This document shows positions 17,267 to 26,700 of a stretch of 64,000 bases of DNA, one piece after another. The stretch comes from Lewinellaceae bacterium. GTDB taxonomy: Bacteria; Bacteroidota; Bacteroidia; Chitinophagales; Saprospiraceae. The translations under genes and the position numbers were made by a program. Below the pieces are notes generated by a model, which saw nothing but the letters and a program-made list of their open reading frames with translations, was not told the DNA's origin and searched no databases. Location: assembly GCA_016710765.1 (NCBI GenBank), contig JADJUJ010000001.1, positions 310,001 through 374,000 of the forward strand, written 5' to 3'. Position 1 is the stretch's first letter. Each line of letters begins with the position of its first letter.

Positions 17267-17719
17267 CTATACATGCTGCCGAACAAATTGTTCACAGGCC
17301 TCATCTACCATGCGGAACACCATCTCAAACCCGTCATCGTCATAGTAGGGATCCGGCACCTCCCGGTCTTCTCCCGGGCTTGATTGATTTAGCATGAGAT
17401 CCACTTTGGCGCCATGCGCTGTGCTTGGGGCCAGCCGTAGTATATCCCGTCGGTTGGCGCGGTCCATTACAAATATTTGATCGAAATGGTCAAAATCGGC
17501 TGTTTTGAATTGCCGCGCACGCTGGTCGGTAATGTCAATTCCATATTTACGCGCGGTGTCAATTGATCGGACATCGGGCAATTCGCCCGCATGCCAGCTG
17601 CCTGTTCCGGCGCTGTCCACCTCCCAATCGAGCTGGTATTTTTTGATCTTATCTTTCATGATCCCTTCTGCGAGGGGGCTTCGGCAAATGTTGCCGAGAC
17701 AAACCATAAGAATGCGCAA
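17267..17719 (-). CDS. Low-molecular-weight protein tyrosine phosphatase
   Basis: A 150-residue enzyme of normal family length. The phosphate loop C-L-G-N-I-C-R-S (catalytic Cys7, Arg13) opens the protein and the general acid Asp123 sits in VPDPYYDD. Bacterial members dephosphorylate tyrosine kinases or arginine residues; which substrate applies here is unknown, and no capsule kinase is nearby. It is the first gene of a run with truA and usp on the minus strand. Confidence 0.94.
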   Translation of the reverse strand: MRILMVCLGNICRSPLAEGIMKDKIKKYQLDWEVDSAGTGSWHAGELPDVRSIDTARKYGIDITDQRARQFKTADFDHFDQIFVMDRANRRDILRLAPSTAHGAKVDLMLNQSSPGEDREVPDPYYDDDGFEMVFRMVDEACEQFVRQHV

Positions 17720-17774
17720 AATATTGAATGTTTAGCGGTTAACATGAATCCAGTCTTTGTGTACTGGTTTTGGG

Positions 17775-17934
17775 TATACTCGAAGCAACATGGTTTGCGA
17801 AAATTATCCATAGTCATCAGTTCTGATGGCAAGGCATAAAACGCAGACGATGCAGGGCATCGGCGAGAATTTATAACGCAGCCAGGAGGACTGAGGACAA
17901 GTGAGCATTCGCAAACCACTTTACTTCGAGTATA
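17775..17934. repeat. Palindromic repeat element C (about 160 bp)
   Basis: Left arm TATACTCGAAGCAACATGG continues to TTTGCGAA; the right arm (17906-17934) is its complement with three mismatches over 27 bases. The core CAAGGCATAAAACGCAG begins 54 bases from the left end, followed by the small hairpin GATGC/GCATC and by TTATAACGCAG. Core position and order match elements D and E, but the arms are different. Confidence 0.72.
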
Positions 17935-17958
17935 ACTTTCGCCTGCTAAAGTATTGTA

Positions 17959-18121
17959 TTAAGTATCAGGACACAATTAAATGATAAAATAAACGCAGCG
18001 ATTTGTGACAAGACAAGGCATTTTTTGAACACATAGCAGCGATATGTCTGAAAAAAATAACGCTGTATTGGCACAAAAGAGCAAAGTGGATTTTGTCATT
18101 TAATTGTGTCCTGATACTTAA
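17959..18121. repeat. Palindromic repeat element D (about 163 bp)
   Basis: TTAA at both ends. The arms (TTAAGTATCAGGACACAATT onward, 17959-17989, and complement 18091-18121) pair over 31 bases with one mismatch, and weaker pairing continues 10 bases outside. The core CAAGGCATTTTTT starts 55 bases in, followed by a hairpin around GCAGCGA and by AAAAAAATAACGC. It lies 24 bp after element C. An end fragment of the same arm type occurs at 34621. Confidence 0.78.
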
Positions 18122-18168
18122 TTCAAATACTGGTACAATCTAACTTGTTACAGCGGGAAACCCTTAAA

Positions 18169-18215
18169 ATGGTCTTTGGTCATTGGTCTTGGGCTTTGCC
18201 CAGCGAAAGACCATG
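18169..18215. repeat. Short inverted repeat with GGTCTTTGG words
   Basis: ATGGTCTTT and its complement AAAGACCAT enclose GGTCATTGGTCTTGGGCTTT. The same words recur near 21960, 31655 and 31840, always between genes. Confidence 0.4.
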
Positions 18216-18278
18216 AAAAAAAAACAGGATTCAAAAAACCAGGGCGGCAATGTGCCTTCCCTGGTTTTCTGAATCCTG
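18216..18278 (-). terminator. Terminator after the DUF3078 gene
   Basis: Twenty-base stem with one mismatch (CAGGATTCA then AAAACCAGGG at 18225-18244, complement at 18259-18278), followed on the minus strand by a run of nine T. It lies 38 bp past the DUF3078 stop and should end the ECF sigma operon transcript. Confidence 0.88.
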
Positions 18279-18315
18279 CAGATTTGCCTCAGCTGGATTT
18301 TAGCGAAAAGGCAGG

Positions 18316-19299
18316 TTAAAATATCTTGTTGTACTTCAGCAAAAAGGCGCCCGTAAGCTGGGTCGCAGGCGCTTGCTTATCGCCAGCATCGCCATACACG
18401 CCATTATCGTTGGTATCAATGTTCATCTTTACGTCCTGATCGTAGAACACCTCACCCAGCAAGTCGAGCGAAAACCCTTTAAATAACTGAACACTCAGGT
18501 TATTGGCAAACAACACATCGATATTCTGCGGGCCCTGCAGGTAATTGGAAAACAGGCGGAGCGTTCCGTTGTAGGCAATCCGGTCTCCGTAAAATTTGTT
18601 GGTATACCGCCCAACCAGTTCTGAACCCAAACCGGTAAAGGTGTTTTTTCCATTGTCGTTGCCCTGAATATTCAAGGACGCAATGGTGTCATCGGCCACA
18701 TAGATAAAGCGCAGGGCAAATGGAGAGTACTGCACCGAAAAATGGTCATTGGGCTTGAAGGTAATACCTGGAGACAATTGAATGAGCAACGGTGAAAGGA
18801 AGTTGGACACCACATGGTCGGCCGAATCAAGCGGCGACAGGTAGTTGCTCGCGTAGGTTTTCAGCAGTTGCGACTGCGCCAGCAGGTCTGCAGAAATGTA
18901 CCATTTTTCCCCTATAATTTTGTGCCCGTAAGTAGAGGTCAGTCGGAGCACATCGAGGTTTTTTTGAAAACCATCGGGTTGGTTTAGTGCGCTGCGGCCT
19001 AGTTTCTGAACCGAAAGCTGGAGGGAAACCTGGTTGTTCCAAAAGGATTTTTCCGATTTGTTTTTGGCCATAAAAGTGCCAAGTCCACCCAAGCCAAAGC
19101 GACTGGTACCGCCACCCACGAGAGGGTTGATAATACCCATGCCTGCCAGGTCGAGACCAACACCCGTACCGAGTGTCCAGCCCATTTTGTCCTCAGCCGC
19201 CATGTTACTGACTTCCTTCAAGCGATCGTCGCCTGCCTGGCCCAGCAGTGTGGAAGTTGCCAGGAATACCATAAGAAGGGGGAATAGAAGTTTTTGCAT
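18316..19299 (-). CDS. DUF3078 outer-membrane-type beta-strand protein
   Basis: A 327-residue protein with signal peptide (1-20). The mature part fits DUF3078: GWTLGTGVGLDLAGMGIINP near the N-terminus, SFWNNQVSLQLSVQKLG, GEKWYISADLLAQSQLLK, and alternating strands ending in FLLKYNKIF, a C-terminal aromatic residue as in outer-membrane barrels. A barrel in the outer membrane is inferred, function unknown. It is the last gene of a minus-strand run behind an ECF sigma factor and an MscS-like channel, 35 bp after the latter, and is followed by a strong terminator. Confidence 0.85.
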   Translation of the reverse strand: MQKLLFPLLMVFLATSTLLGQAGDDRLKEVSNMAAEDKMGWTLGTGVGLDLAGMGIINPLVGGGTSRFGLGGLGTFMAKNKSEKSFWNNQVSLQLSVQKLGRSALNQPDGFQKNLDVLRLTSTYGHKIIGEKWYISADLLAQSQLLKTYASNYLSPLDSADHVVSNFLSPLLIQLSPGITFKPNDHFSVQYSPFALRFIYVADDTIASLNIQGNDNGKNTFTGLGSELVGRYTNKFYGDRIAYNGTLRLFSNYLQGPQNIDVLFANNLSVQLFKGFSLDLLGEVFYDQDVKMNIDTNDNGVYGDAGDKQAPATQLTGAFLLKYNKIF

Positions 19300-19334
19300 A
19301 ATAAAAAAATTGAATGGTTTGAAAAAACAGATTA

Positions 19335-20216
19335 TTAGTCGCCCGGCTGTAGCAGGTCATCGTCCTGCGCTTCCGGGTAAAAAACTTCGACTTTTTCGGT
19401 GGTCAGCTTGCTGAGCGGAACAATAATGGCCCGGTCATGCGTTTGAAGAATCATGGAGGTGGAGTCTATCATCACCACCTGCCCTTCTGAATCCCCAATA
19501 CGGACCTTATCGCCTACCTGCACCTTATTGCGGTTGTAATAACTGGCGAGGTAGTTGGATACCAGGTCGCGGGCGGCCAAACCATACCCAAATGCAAAAG
19601 CCAGGGCGCCAGCGCCGATCACCACCGTGAGATTAGAGGCGATAAAACCGGTTTCGATGCGCGCCTGTGCCAGCGAGCTGACCGCTATGGTAATGAACAA
19701 AAAGTAAAATATAATCGAGGCAATCAATTTTGCAGAAGGTATACCCAGCGATTGCATCGCCGTGAGGGCCACACCCCGAATTATATCAGCCAAAAACAAA
19801 CCCAACAGAAAAATGACAGCAGCACTGAATAAGGACGGAATATAATTCAGCAAGTCGCTGACCATTTTGGTGACGGGTTCAATGCCCAGTACATCGGTTG
19901 CTGCTACAATAAAAATCAGCATCAGCATGTAAAACAAGGTTTGCGCCAGCACATTGGATATTTGAATCTTAATGCCAGTACGCTGCACAATTTCTATCTC
20001 GTTGAGCCGGTCTACCAACCGGTCAATCTGCATAGCAGCCAATACCCGGCGCAATACTTTGCGCAGCAAGCTGGCAATCCACCAGCCAAAAAGCAGCGTA
20101 AACAAAGCAGCTGTCAGCTTAGGAATGGCTGCCGTTATTCCGGCAACCATTTGACCGGAGACTCCAGCGGCCAATTGGGTAAAAAAATCAATAATGGACC
20201 CTAAAATGATACTCAT
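19335..20216 (-). CDS. MscS-like small-conductance mechanosensitive channel relative
   Basis: A 293-residue membrane protein with about five hydrophobic segments and the beta-domain end of MscS relatives. It carries two conserved-TM-helix units (IPKLTAALFTLLFGWWIASLL; LLNYIPSLFSAAVIFLLGLFLADIIRG, each read in pieces) and then GAGALAFAFGYGLAARDLVSNYLASYY, VGDKVRIGDSEGQVVMIDSTSMIL, the usual pore-lining and beta region. It probably opens under osmotic stress. Placement behind an ECF sigma gene suggests an envelope-stress unit; this is inference. Confidence 0.85.
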   Translation of the reverse strand: MSIILGSIIDFFTQLAAGVSGQMVAGITAAIPKLTAALFTLLFGWWIASLLRKVLRRVLAAMQIDRLVDRLNEIEIVQRTGIKIQISNVLAQTLFYMLMLIFIVAATDVLGIEPVTKMVSDLLNYIPSLFSAAVIFLLGLFLADIIRGVALTAMQSLGIPSAKLIASIIFYFLFITIAVSSLAQARIETGFIASNLTVVIGAGALAFAFGYGLAARDLVSNYLASYYNRNKVQVGDKVRIGDSEGQVVMIDSTSMILQTHDRAIIVPLSKLTTEKVEVFYPEAQDDDLLQPGD

Positions 20217-20335
20217 ACCTAGGAAAGATTGGATTCAAATGAATGCAGGAAGAGGATTATTGGAAATAAAAATTCAGTTTTTTCGCAGGCAGTATGGGCG
20301 TAAAAAAGATTTCGTAGATCTGGAAAAAGACTTGT

Positions 20336-20575
20336 TTAACGAGGCTTTTTCCGCCAGGCCAAAGGGTCATTTTCCATGCCACGGGCACCTCCTTGCTGTT
20401 TGGGGCCATCGCCGCCTATCAACCGCGCAGCCGTATGCAGCGCGTTGGGCACAAACAATTCAACGACCTGGCCAAAAACAGCCAGATTGTTGACTTGCTG
20501 GAGGATAACGCCTTCCAAATCTGGTGGAAGTTGCCTTTCCAGATCATCAAAAAAGCCGCGATCTTGATCTGTCAT
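20336..20575 (-). CDS. Small acidic/Gly-rich protein in the ECF sigma operon
   Basis: A 79-residue ORF starting 65 bp after the sigma factor stop and ending 119 bp before the channel gene, same strand. The first 55 residues look structured (FFDDLERQLPPDLEGVILQQVNNLAVFGQVVELFVPNAL, shown in the gene as one helix-rich stretch), then a Gly/Gln-rich end with PLAWRKKPR. No zinc-binding motif or membrane segment is present, so it is not a classical anti-sigma factor, but the position fits a regulator of the sigma factor. No family recognised. Confidence 0.55.
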   Translation of the reverse strand: MTDQDRGFFDDLERQLPPDLEGVILQQVNNLAVFGQVVELFVPNALHTAARLIGGDGPKQQGGARGMENDPLAWRKKPR

Positions 20576-20640
20576 AGTACATTTATTTAATGGAATAGCG
20601 TGCGGCAGCAGTTAACAGTTGATTAAAAAATACTTCACGG

Positions 20641-21231
20641 TTAAAAAGCGGCGAATTCATTGCCATATTTTTCTTTATAAATAATTTCCGCACGCTGTTT
20701 GGCGCGCATAATTTGCATTTTAATAGCACTTTCTGATTTGTTCAAAACCCCGGCAATCTCCTTGATTTGCAACTCATCAATGTATTTCATCAACAGAATT
20801 GCCTTATCGCCGGGTGGTATTTCTTCCAGCACTTTCGTAAGTTGATCGTGCTTCATCTCCAGAATTACACTGTCTGGAACCTCAACTTCGGCTTCTTCTT
20901 TTACCCGCTCAATATCTTCCGTAAACAACAAAATCCCTTTCTTGCGTTTTCGAATTTGGTCAATACAGTAATTGTAAGTAATCGAATATATCCACGTAGA
21001 AAAGGAAGATTGTTCGCCAAATTTGGCCAGGTTCAGGAGTATTTTAATAAAAATATCCTGTGTCGCATCCCTTGCCAGCCCTTCGTCAGAAAGCATGGAA
21101 ATACATTTCGCAAATACTTTACTGGCGTAGCGCCGGTACAGATGCGTAAAGTATAGCGTATTCTGCTCGCGCAGGTATCCGCCGATCAGTTCTTTATCGC
21201 TCCAATCCGATATTTTCTTTGCAGCTATCAA
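20641..21231 (-). CDS. ECF-type RNA polymerase sigma factor
   Basis: A 196-residue sigma-70 family factor. Region 2 is at about residues 25-95 (LYRRYASKVFAKCISML, ARDATQDIFIKILLNL, FSTWIYSITYNYCIDQIRK) and region 4 at about 130-185 (EEIPPGDKAILLMKYIDELQIKEIAGVLNKSES as the helix-turn-helix, read in parts). It is the first gene of a run with a small protein, an MscS-like channel and DUF3078. No recognisable anti-sigma factor is adjacent except possibly the 79-residue neighbour. Divergent from the thioredoxin-like gene. Confidence 0.93.
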   Translation of the reverse strand: MIAAKKISDWSDKELIGGYLREQNTLYFTHLYRRYASKVFAKCISMLSDEGLARDATQDIFIKILLNLAKFGEQSSFSTWIYSITYNYCIDQIRKRKKGILLFTEDIERVKEEAEVEVPDSVILEMKHDQLTKVLEEIPPGDKAILLMKYIDELQIKEIAGVLNKSESAIKMQIMRAKQRAEIIYKEKYGNEFAAF

Positions 21232-21407
21232 TAATTGGCCTGAATTTTAGGCGAAACAAAAGATAATAGACTGCAAAGACACAAAAAAAGATGGTAATAA
21301 GACACCCGCGAGGATTATTTTATTCAGCTCAGTTAATAAGACGTTAAGCATTTCGCTGCGTCACAGTATTCCCGCACCTTTGAATTGTTAATTCATAATT
21401 TTAACAT

Positions 21408-21950
21408 ATGCCGAAATTTAAACTGCCCACCCTGTTGCTGTTGTTGTTGACCATTTCAGCAAGCACTACTTTGCTGGCGCAAAACAGCGCTACCAACCCG
21501 GTTAATTTATACGCTCAAAACGTGGTACTCACCCGCCCCTCCGACTCTACCGACATCAACTCCAAATCGGTATTTAAAAAGGGAAAAGAACCCATCGTGA
21601 TTGCATTTTGGCTTACCACCTGCCAACCTTGCATGCGGGAGTTTGATGCCTATGTTCGGGAGTATAACAACTGGAAACAGCAGGTGTCATTTAAAATGGT
21701 TGGCATCTCCATCGACTTCCCCAACCGCTTTCAGCGCATAAATGAAATCACCCGCGAAAAAAAATTGCCCTTTGAGGTCTACTGGGACCGCAACCGCAGT
21801 TTCAAAGAGATTCTGCCGGGTGAATTGAATGGCCTGCCACAGGTTTTTGTATTCAGCCCCGACGGGCAACTGGTATGGCAACACAAGGGCTTCCTGCCAG
21901 GCGATGAAAAAGAAGTGTTCCGTCAAATTTCCTTGTACCAGCAGCGTTAA
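21408..21950 (+). CDS. TlpA-like thioredoxin-fold protein, exported
   Basis: A 180-residue protein with signal peptide (1-25, ending LLAQ). The redox motif is C72-Q-P-C75 after FWLTT, replacing the usual W-C-x-x-C by T-C-Q-P-C. The thioredoxin fold continues with KMVGISIDFPN and the cis-Pro region NGLPQVFVFSPDGQLVW. It probably acts as a periplasmic disulfide reductase for cytochrome c maturation or protein folding. It stands alone and converges on the Ig-like lipoprotein gene. Confidence 0.9.
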   Translation: MPKFKLPTLLLLLLTISASTTLLAQNSATNPVNLYAQNVVLTRPSDSTDINSKSVFKKGKEPIVIAFWLTTCQPCMREFDAYVREYNNWKQQVSFKMVGISIDFPNRFQRINEITREKKLPFEVYWDRNRSFKEILPGELNGLPQVFVFSPDGQLVWQHKGFLPGDEKEVFRQISLYQQR

Positions 21951-22007
21951 GCCGGAATTTGGTCTTTGACCCCGATCCGGCATTACAGTAGCTCAAAAGA
22001 CCAATCC
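21951..22007. terminator. Inverted repeat between convergent genes
   Basis: Two competing hairpins: GCCGGA with TCCGGC, and TTGGTCTTTGA with TCAAAAGACCAA. No long T run follows, so termination is likely but not certain; it lies between the thioredoxin-like and Ig-like lipoprotein stops. Confidence 0.45.
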
Positions 22008-22012
22008 GCAGC

Positions 22013-23701
22013 TTACATTTTCTTAACCTTGCTTGTGTGCATGCTGGTTTCCAACTCCCAGTTGGCCCGAAGCTGCTCCAGTTTTTGGATAAACACCTTT
22101 TCTGGCTGCCGGTGTGCAAAGTAATTGCCCGAATCCCAGCGACCATTTCCATTGCTGTCTTCTACCAGCACAGCGGTAAAAACCTGCGCAGGCAACCCCT
22201 TGAAGATCAGGGTCTCCTGGTCGGCAGTGGCCTTAAACCGCCGCTCCTCAAGGATCTGGGCGCCATTTTTCAATTGAAACAGGTAGTCCATGCCGGTCAC
22301 CAACTCCTCCACCGAAAGGGTTATGCTGCCAAGTTGCTTTTCTGGCGGTACATTATAAATCTGTACCAGCGTATCAGTATTGGACAACCCATAAAAGCTA
22401 CTGGCCGCCCCGGGCAACAATTCCAGCCGATGCGATTTTTCATATTTCCAATTCACCGACAACGTATACACGCGTGGGTCCAGCGTATCCGCCAGAAATG
22501 AAAAGGCGGTTATGCGGGTGCTGTCTACAACAAACCGGACAAGGCTGGTATCGATGCCCGCAATGGGATAGTTGAAGGAAAGAATGGCCTGCTTTGAAGG
22601 CAGCTGTGTTACTTGCCGGGCAGGAGCGGCTGTGGAAGGTGTCGGGGCGCCAACAGTATTGCGGTTCCGCTTTTGGTTGACCGGCGCCGCAGGCGCATCC
22701 TCTGCCCAGCGCAATTGGAAATTTTCCTGAAATTTTCTTGTGGAGAGCGCAGGCACCCGCACGGTATCGGATCCAACCAACATCTCCCAGGCCAGGGAAT
22801 CGCCAGAAAGGGTATACCACACCAGCAGGGAATCGCCAAATGGCATGGACTGGAGTGAAATGCCTTCAAGGTTGGCGCGGGGCATCAAACCATCTGGTGG
22901 TGCAGTATAGGAAAGCACAACATTTCCGTACTGTTTGGTATTTCCATTAAGCAGGCGAGGTGTTGCCCGGTCGGCAAACAGCCTCAAGGTTGGCACTTGT
23001 AAAACAGAATCGCGGAGCACCAGCAGGCTGTCGGCGAACGCAATTCGTTCACCGGGAGGGCTCCATTTCAAATTTTGATCCGCATCTTCTATGGCTACAA
23101 CTTTAAAGGTACCCGGGCGAATATTGGACAGCAGAAACCGACCGTTTTTATCCGTTCGCGAAAAATAATAAGGCCGGTCTTTCAGGATGATACTATCACT
23201 GGAATTGTCGTACACCATAACCGCAATATTCTCCTGGGGCTTGCCTTCGTAGGCATCGGCCACAAAACCCTGGATTTGTAAACTGTCGATGACATCTCCT
23301 GTTGAAAACACGAATCGCAGGTCGGTAGCCGGGTTGTCTTCGTGCAGGTCCCGGACAGCGGTGCCGAAGTTGATCGTATAGGTGGTGTTCGGCCGGAATT
23401 GCTCGTTCTCGTCGAACTGCAAGATCACCGTTTTGCCTTTTATCTTCGCCTCGGGCCGTTTGGCAACAGGCGGTGAAACCACAATTTGCTTTGCGGTTTC
23501 CTTCAGCACCACCCATTCGTCGAAGCTCAATTCGATTTTTTTTTCGTTGAACCTGGTGATAAAATTACGCGTACTAAGGGCCGTATCCACCTTGGGCGGC
23601 GTCGTGTCTTTGGGGCCGCCGGTTGGGTTTCCCGGTCTGGCACAGGCCCAGCACATCAGGGCAAAAAAGAGTGCCGTATAGACTAAATTCGTTTTTTTCA
23701 T
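22013..23701 (-). CDS. Ig-like domain lipoprotein
   Basis: A 562-residue lipoprotein: lipobox LMCWAC near residues 16-21 followed by the small loop ARPGNPTGGPKDTTPPKV typical of this Bacteroidota family. Residues about 30-130 form a bacterial Ig-like domain (Big_5 type: KKIELSFDEWVVLK, QFRPNTTYTINFG, DLRFVFSTGD). A carboxypeptidase-regulatory-like domain follows (IQGFVADAYEGKPQENIAVMVYD; NGRFLLSNIRPGTFKVVAIEDAD, read in parts), and a final domain ends EDSNGNGRWDSGNYFAHRQPE. The start at 23701 (MKKTNLVY) sets a normal signal peptide; an upstream Met 13 residues earlier is rejected. Envelope role unknown. Confidence 0.85.
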   Translation of the reverse strand: MKKTNLVYTALFFALMCWACARPGNPTGGPKDTTPPKVDTALSTRNFITRFNEKKIELSFDEWVVLKETAKQIVVSPPVAKRPEAKIKGKTVILQFDENEQFRPNTTYTINFGTAVRDLHEDNPATDLRFVFSTGDVIDSLQIQGFVADAYEGKPQENIAVMVYDNSSDSIILKDRPYYFSRTDKNGRFLLSNIRPGTFKVVAIEDADQNLKWSPPGERIAFADSLLVLRDSVLQVPTLRLFADRATPRLLNGNTKQYGNVVLSYTAPPDGLMPRANLEGISLQSMPFGDSLLVWYTLSGDSLAWEMLVGSDTVRVPALSTRKFQENFQLRWAEDAPAAPVNQKRNRNTVGAPTPSTAAPARQVTQLPSKQAILSFNYPIAGIDTSLVRFVVDSTRITAFSFLADTLDPRVYTLSVNWKYEKSHRLELLPGAASSFYGLSNTDTLVQIYNVPPEKQLGSITLSVEELVTGMDYLFQLKNGAQILEERRFKATADQETLIFKGLPAQVFTAVLVEDSNGNGRWDSGNYFAHRQPEKVFIQKLEQLRANWELETSMHTSKVKKM

Positions 23702-23769
23702 GGTATTCGTTGTGAAGGTAGGGGGAAACCCCGAAAACAAAGTTCCTGCCCGACCCTTCAGCCTATATT

Positions 23770-26700
23770 TTATTGTTTTTCAGTCGGAAGCGCATAGGCT
23801 TCGATGAATGCCCGGTAACGCTCATCCCGTTCCAGCACGCTTTTGTTTCCAATCAGGCACAGGTGCTGGCGGGCGCGGGTAAGGGCCACATTGAGTTTTC
23901 TGTCTACACCTTCCTCTGAGAGGCTGACCAAACTGGCCAGCTGGAGTTCGTGGTGCACACAACAGGAAACGATGATCACCTCTCTTGCGCCGCCTTGGTA
24001 ACGCTCCACCGTATCTATTGTCATTTCTTCAGGGTCGAGGCCTGCCGCCATGAGGCTTTCCCTGATCTGGGCAATTTGTGCGCGCCAGGGCGTTATGATG
24101 CCCAGAGATTGAACAGGGTTCCAGTCCTTGTTGTTGGCAGCATAAAGTTTTTTGTAAAACTGCACCAAAGCCACCACCATGGTGGCTTCCGCCGTACTGG
24201 TTTTTTGCCCCGGCAAGGCCTCTTCAGCAGGCGCCCCAAGGAATGCTACCCTTCTGTTGGCCAGCTGTTGTTCCAGCGGTGATAGACCGGCAGGAAGCAC
24301 GTACGACAAAGCGGCAGATTGCGAACTATCGTCCTGCTTTAGGGTTTGCAACATGCCATCGTAAAAATACCGGCTGGGAAAATACATAATGTCCTGATGC
24401 ATCCTTCCCTGCCGATCCAAACAGCCATAAGCCCAATCCCACTTCTCTGCAACGCAGCGACGGTACAAACGCTCAAAATAGGAATCACGCATGTCGCGCA
24501 AACCAATATCGTTTAAGGCTCCGTCCCGAACTTTGGTTTGGGTTGCCGGCTGGCCAGTCACAGCAGGCAATTGCCGGTGGTCGCCAATCAGGATAAAATG
24601 CTCAAAACGGGTGAGCAAACCCAGCAACTGCGGCTCAAGCAATTGCGAGGCCTCATCAATGATCAACCGCTGAAACTTTTTGAGCCGCAACAGACTATCA
24701 TTTTGTGCAATGGACGCTACGGTACCCACTACAATACGCCGCTTTTCCAGCACCATGCGAAGGTCGGAGCGGGAATCTACATCCGCAATGCGCTGCTGCA
24801 GCAGCTGCTCGCGGAACCGGGGTGCGGTAGCATGCTGAGAACCAATGCGCAAATAGTTGTTCCGAATTGCTTCGCCCATACTTTCCAATGCTTCGCAAAT
24901 TTCATCCACCGCGCGATTGGTGTAGGCCAGCAACAACAGGTTGTCGGATGAATTGTCCAGGATCCAACCCGCCAGCGCCTTCAGCAAAACACTCGTTTTT
25001 CCTGTTCCCGGTGGGCCCCACAAGAGGAAAAAATGTGGCGACTGTACGATCTTTTCCACGGCTTTAGCAATCCCTTCCGAAGTGATGGATGCATTTCCCC
25101 GGGTGATGGTGTCAATGGGCTGGCCAGGGTCGGGCAACAATACCCGACGTCGCTTTTCCGGGTCGGCGGCGGCCCATTCAAACAAACTGCGGTACATCCC
25201 CACAAAACCGGTTTCGAGCATATCCGGCTCCAGATTCCAATAGCGGGTTCCTTCAAAAGGGTAACGGTTGAATTGCTGGTAGCGGAGTTGAACCGCCACG
25301 GTATCCTGGTTCAGGGCGGTGATGGTGCACTTGATAACCTGATGATTCAGCACCGTTTCGCCCTCCTCCCCAACAGGATAGAGCACCGCAATGTCGCCAA
25401 CCCGAAAATTAGCCAATGGGTTGGTATGTGCCGTTTTTCGGAATACAATGCTGGCTTCCGATGCGTTGGCCTTGTTTTCCAGGATTTCGAGGTGACTCAG
25501 GATGGCAAAAGCCTGTTGTTTTTCGGCAAAACTATTGCGCCACAGCGCTGCATGGCCATTGATGTTTTCCGAATCGGCTTCTCCAATTTTTGCCAGCATA
25601 TTTTCCCGGGCAATAAAACCGGTAAAACTATTGAAGTACTTTTTTTCAAGCGGGCTCAGCGCGGCGTATACGGTTTCAAACCGCGTCATATCGCGTTGTA
25701 AAAAACCCTTTCCTGTGCCATTTCGGGCATTGAGCCTTTCCAGCAAGGGTACGCGGTCAGCATCGGCTGGAATTCCCGCCAGCAGCCTTTCGATGGCCAC
25801 CAAATGGTTGCGCACCTGAATGGCCTCCCATTGTTCCGGTGCTACGGTAGGGGCAAAACGCAAGGGGTTGAGTTCTGCACCCGAGTAAAGAATGTATTTC
25901 ACCGGATCGGTTTGCGCGCCAAAAACGGATCGCACCAACAGATCGTACAACAAGGTTTGGGTAAAATGGCTGCGTTGAATTCCATAGCTGTTGGGCTTAA
26001 ACGCTTTTCCACTTTTGAGCTCCACGATAGCCGTGACATCGCCTTTTTTATAAAGCAGGTCGAGCCGGCCCTGTATGCCATATTGCTGACTGTAGAACGA
26101 AGGCTCCAGAATACAGTGCTCAGGGTCTATGCCTTGTTGGGCAAAGCCACCAGAGGCCATGGCTTTGAGCGTCAGGTAGTGCTTCTGCGATTTAGCGCTC
26201 ACGTCCCGCACTTCCGCATCCGTCATGGGAGCGTACACGAAGGGGTAAAGCCGGAACGTTTCGCGGAACAGGTCCATATAGGCTGCATCCTTGTTTTGCA
26301 GCAAGCGGTCCAGAAAAAAATTAGCGATGTTCCCCACCAGAATAGGTGTGGTCACTTCATAGGGTAAAAATTTTTTAAGGAGGTAACTTAAGGGTTCCGC
26401 GCCATGCTCCTTAAAGGCCTCTGCAATAGCGGAGATGTCCACCAGGTAATCAGGCTCCACCACAAAAACCCGGGGTCGGTACTGTCCGCTGCGATCAATG
26501 TCTACCTCGTGCAGCATTAGGGTAACCGGAAAGGTAAAAACCTTTCTGAGCAGCTGAATGCTGGGATTAAAATTGTCGTTGCGTTCCGATAGCCCGTACA
26601 ACACCCGTACCTCCCGGGAGGGATCCTCTTCGTCAACAGCAATCAAGGCCTGGTCTTCAGGAATGTCGCGAACCGCAACAACCCGTGCACCGGACTTATA

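Noticed and set aside
10300..18121. CRISPR array
   Set aside because: The repeats are not regularly spaced, and their units are not identical direct repeats.
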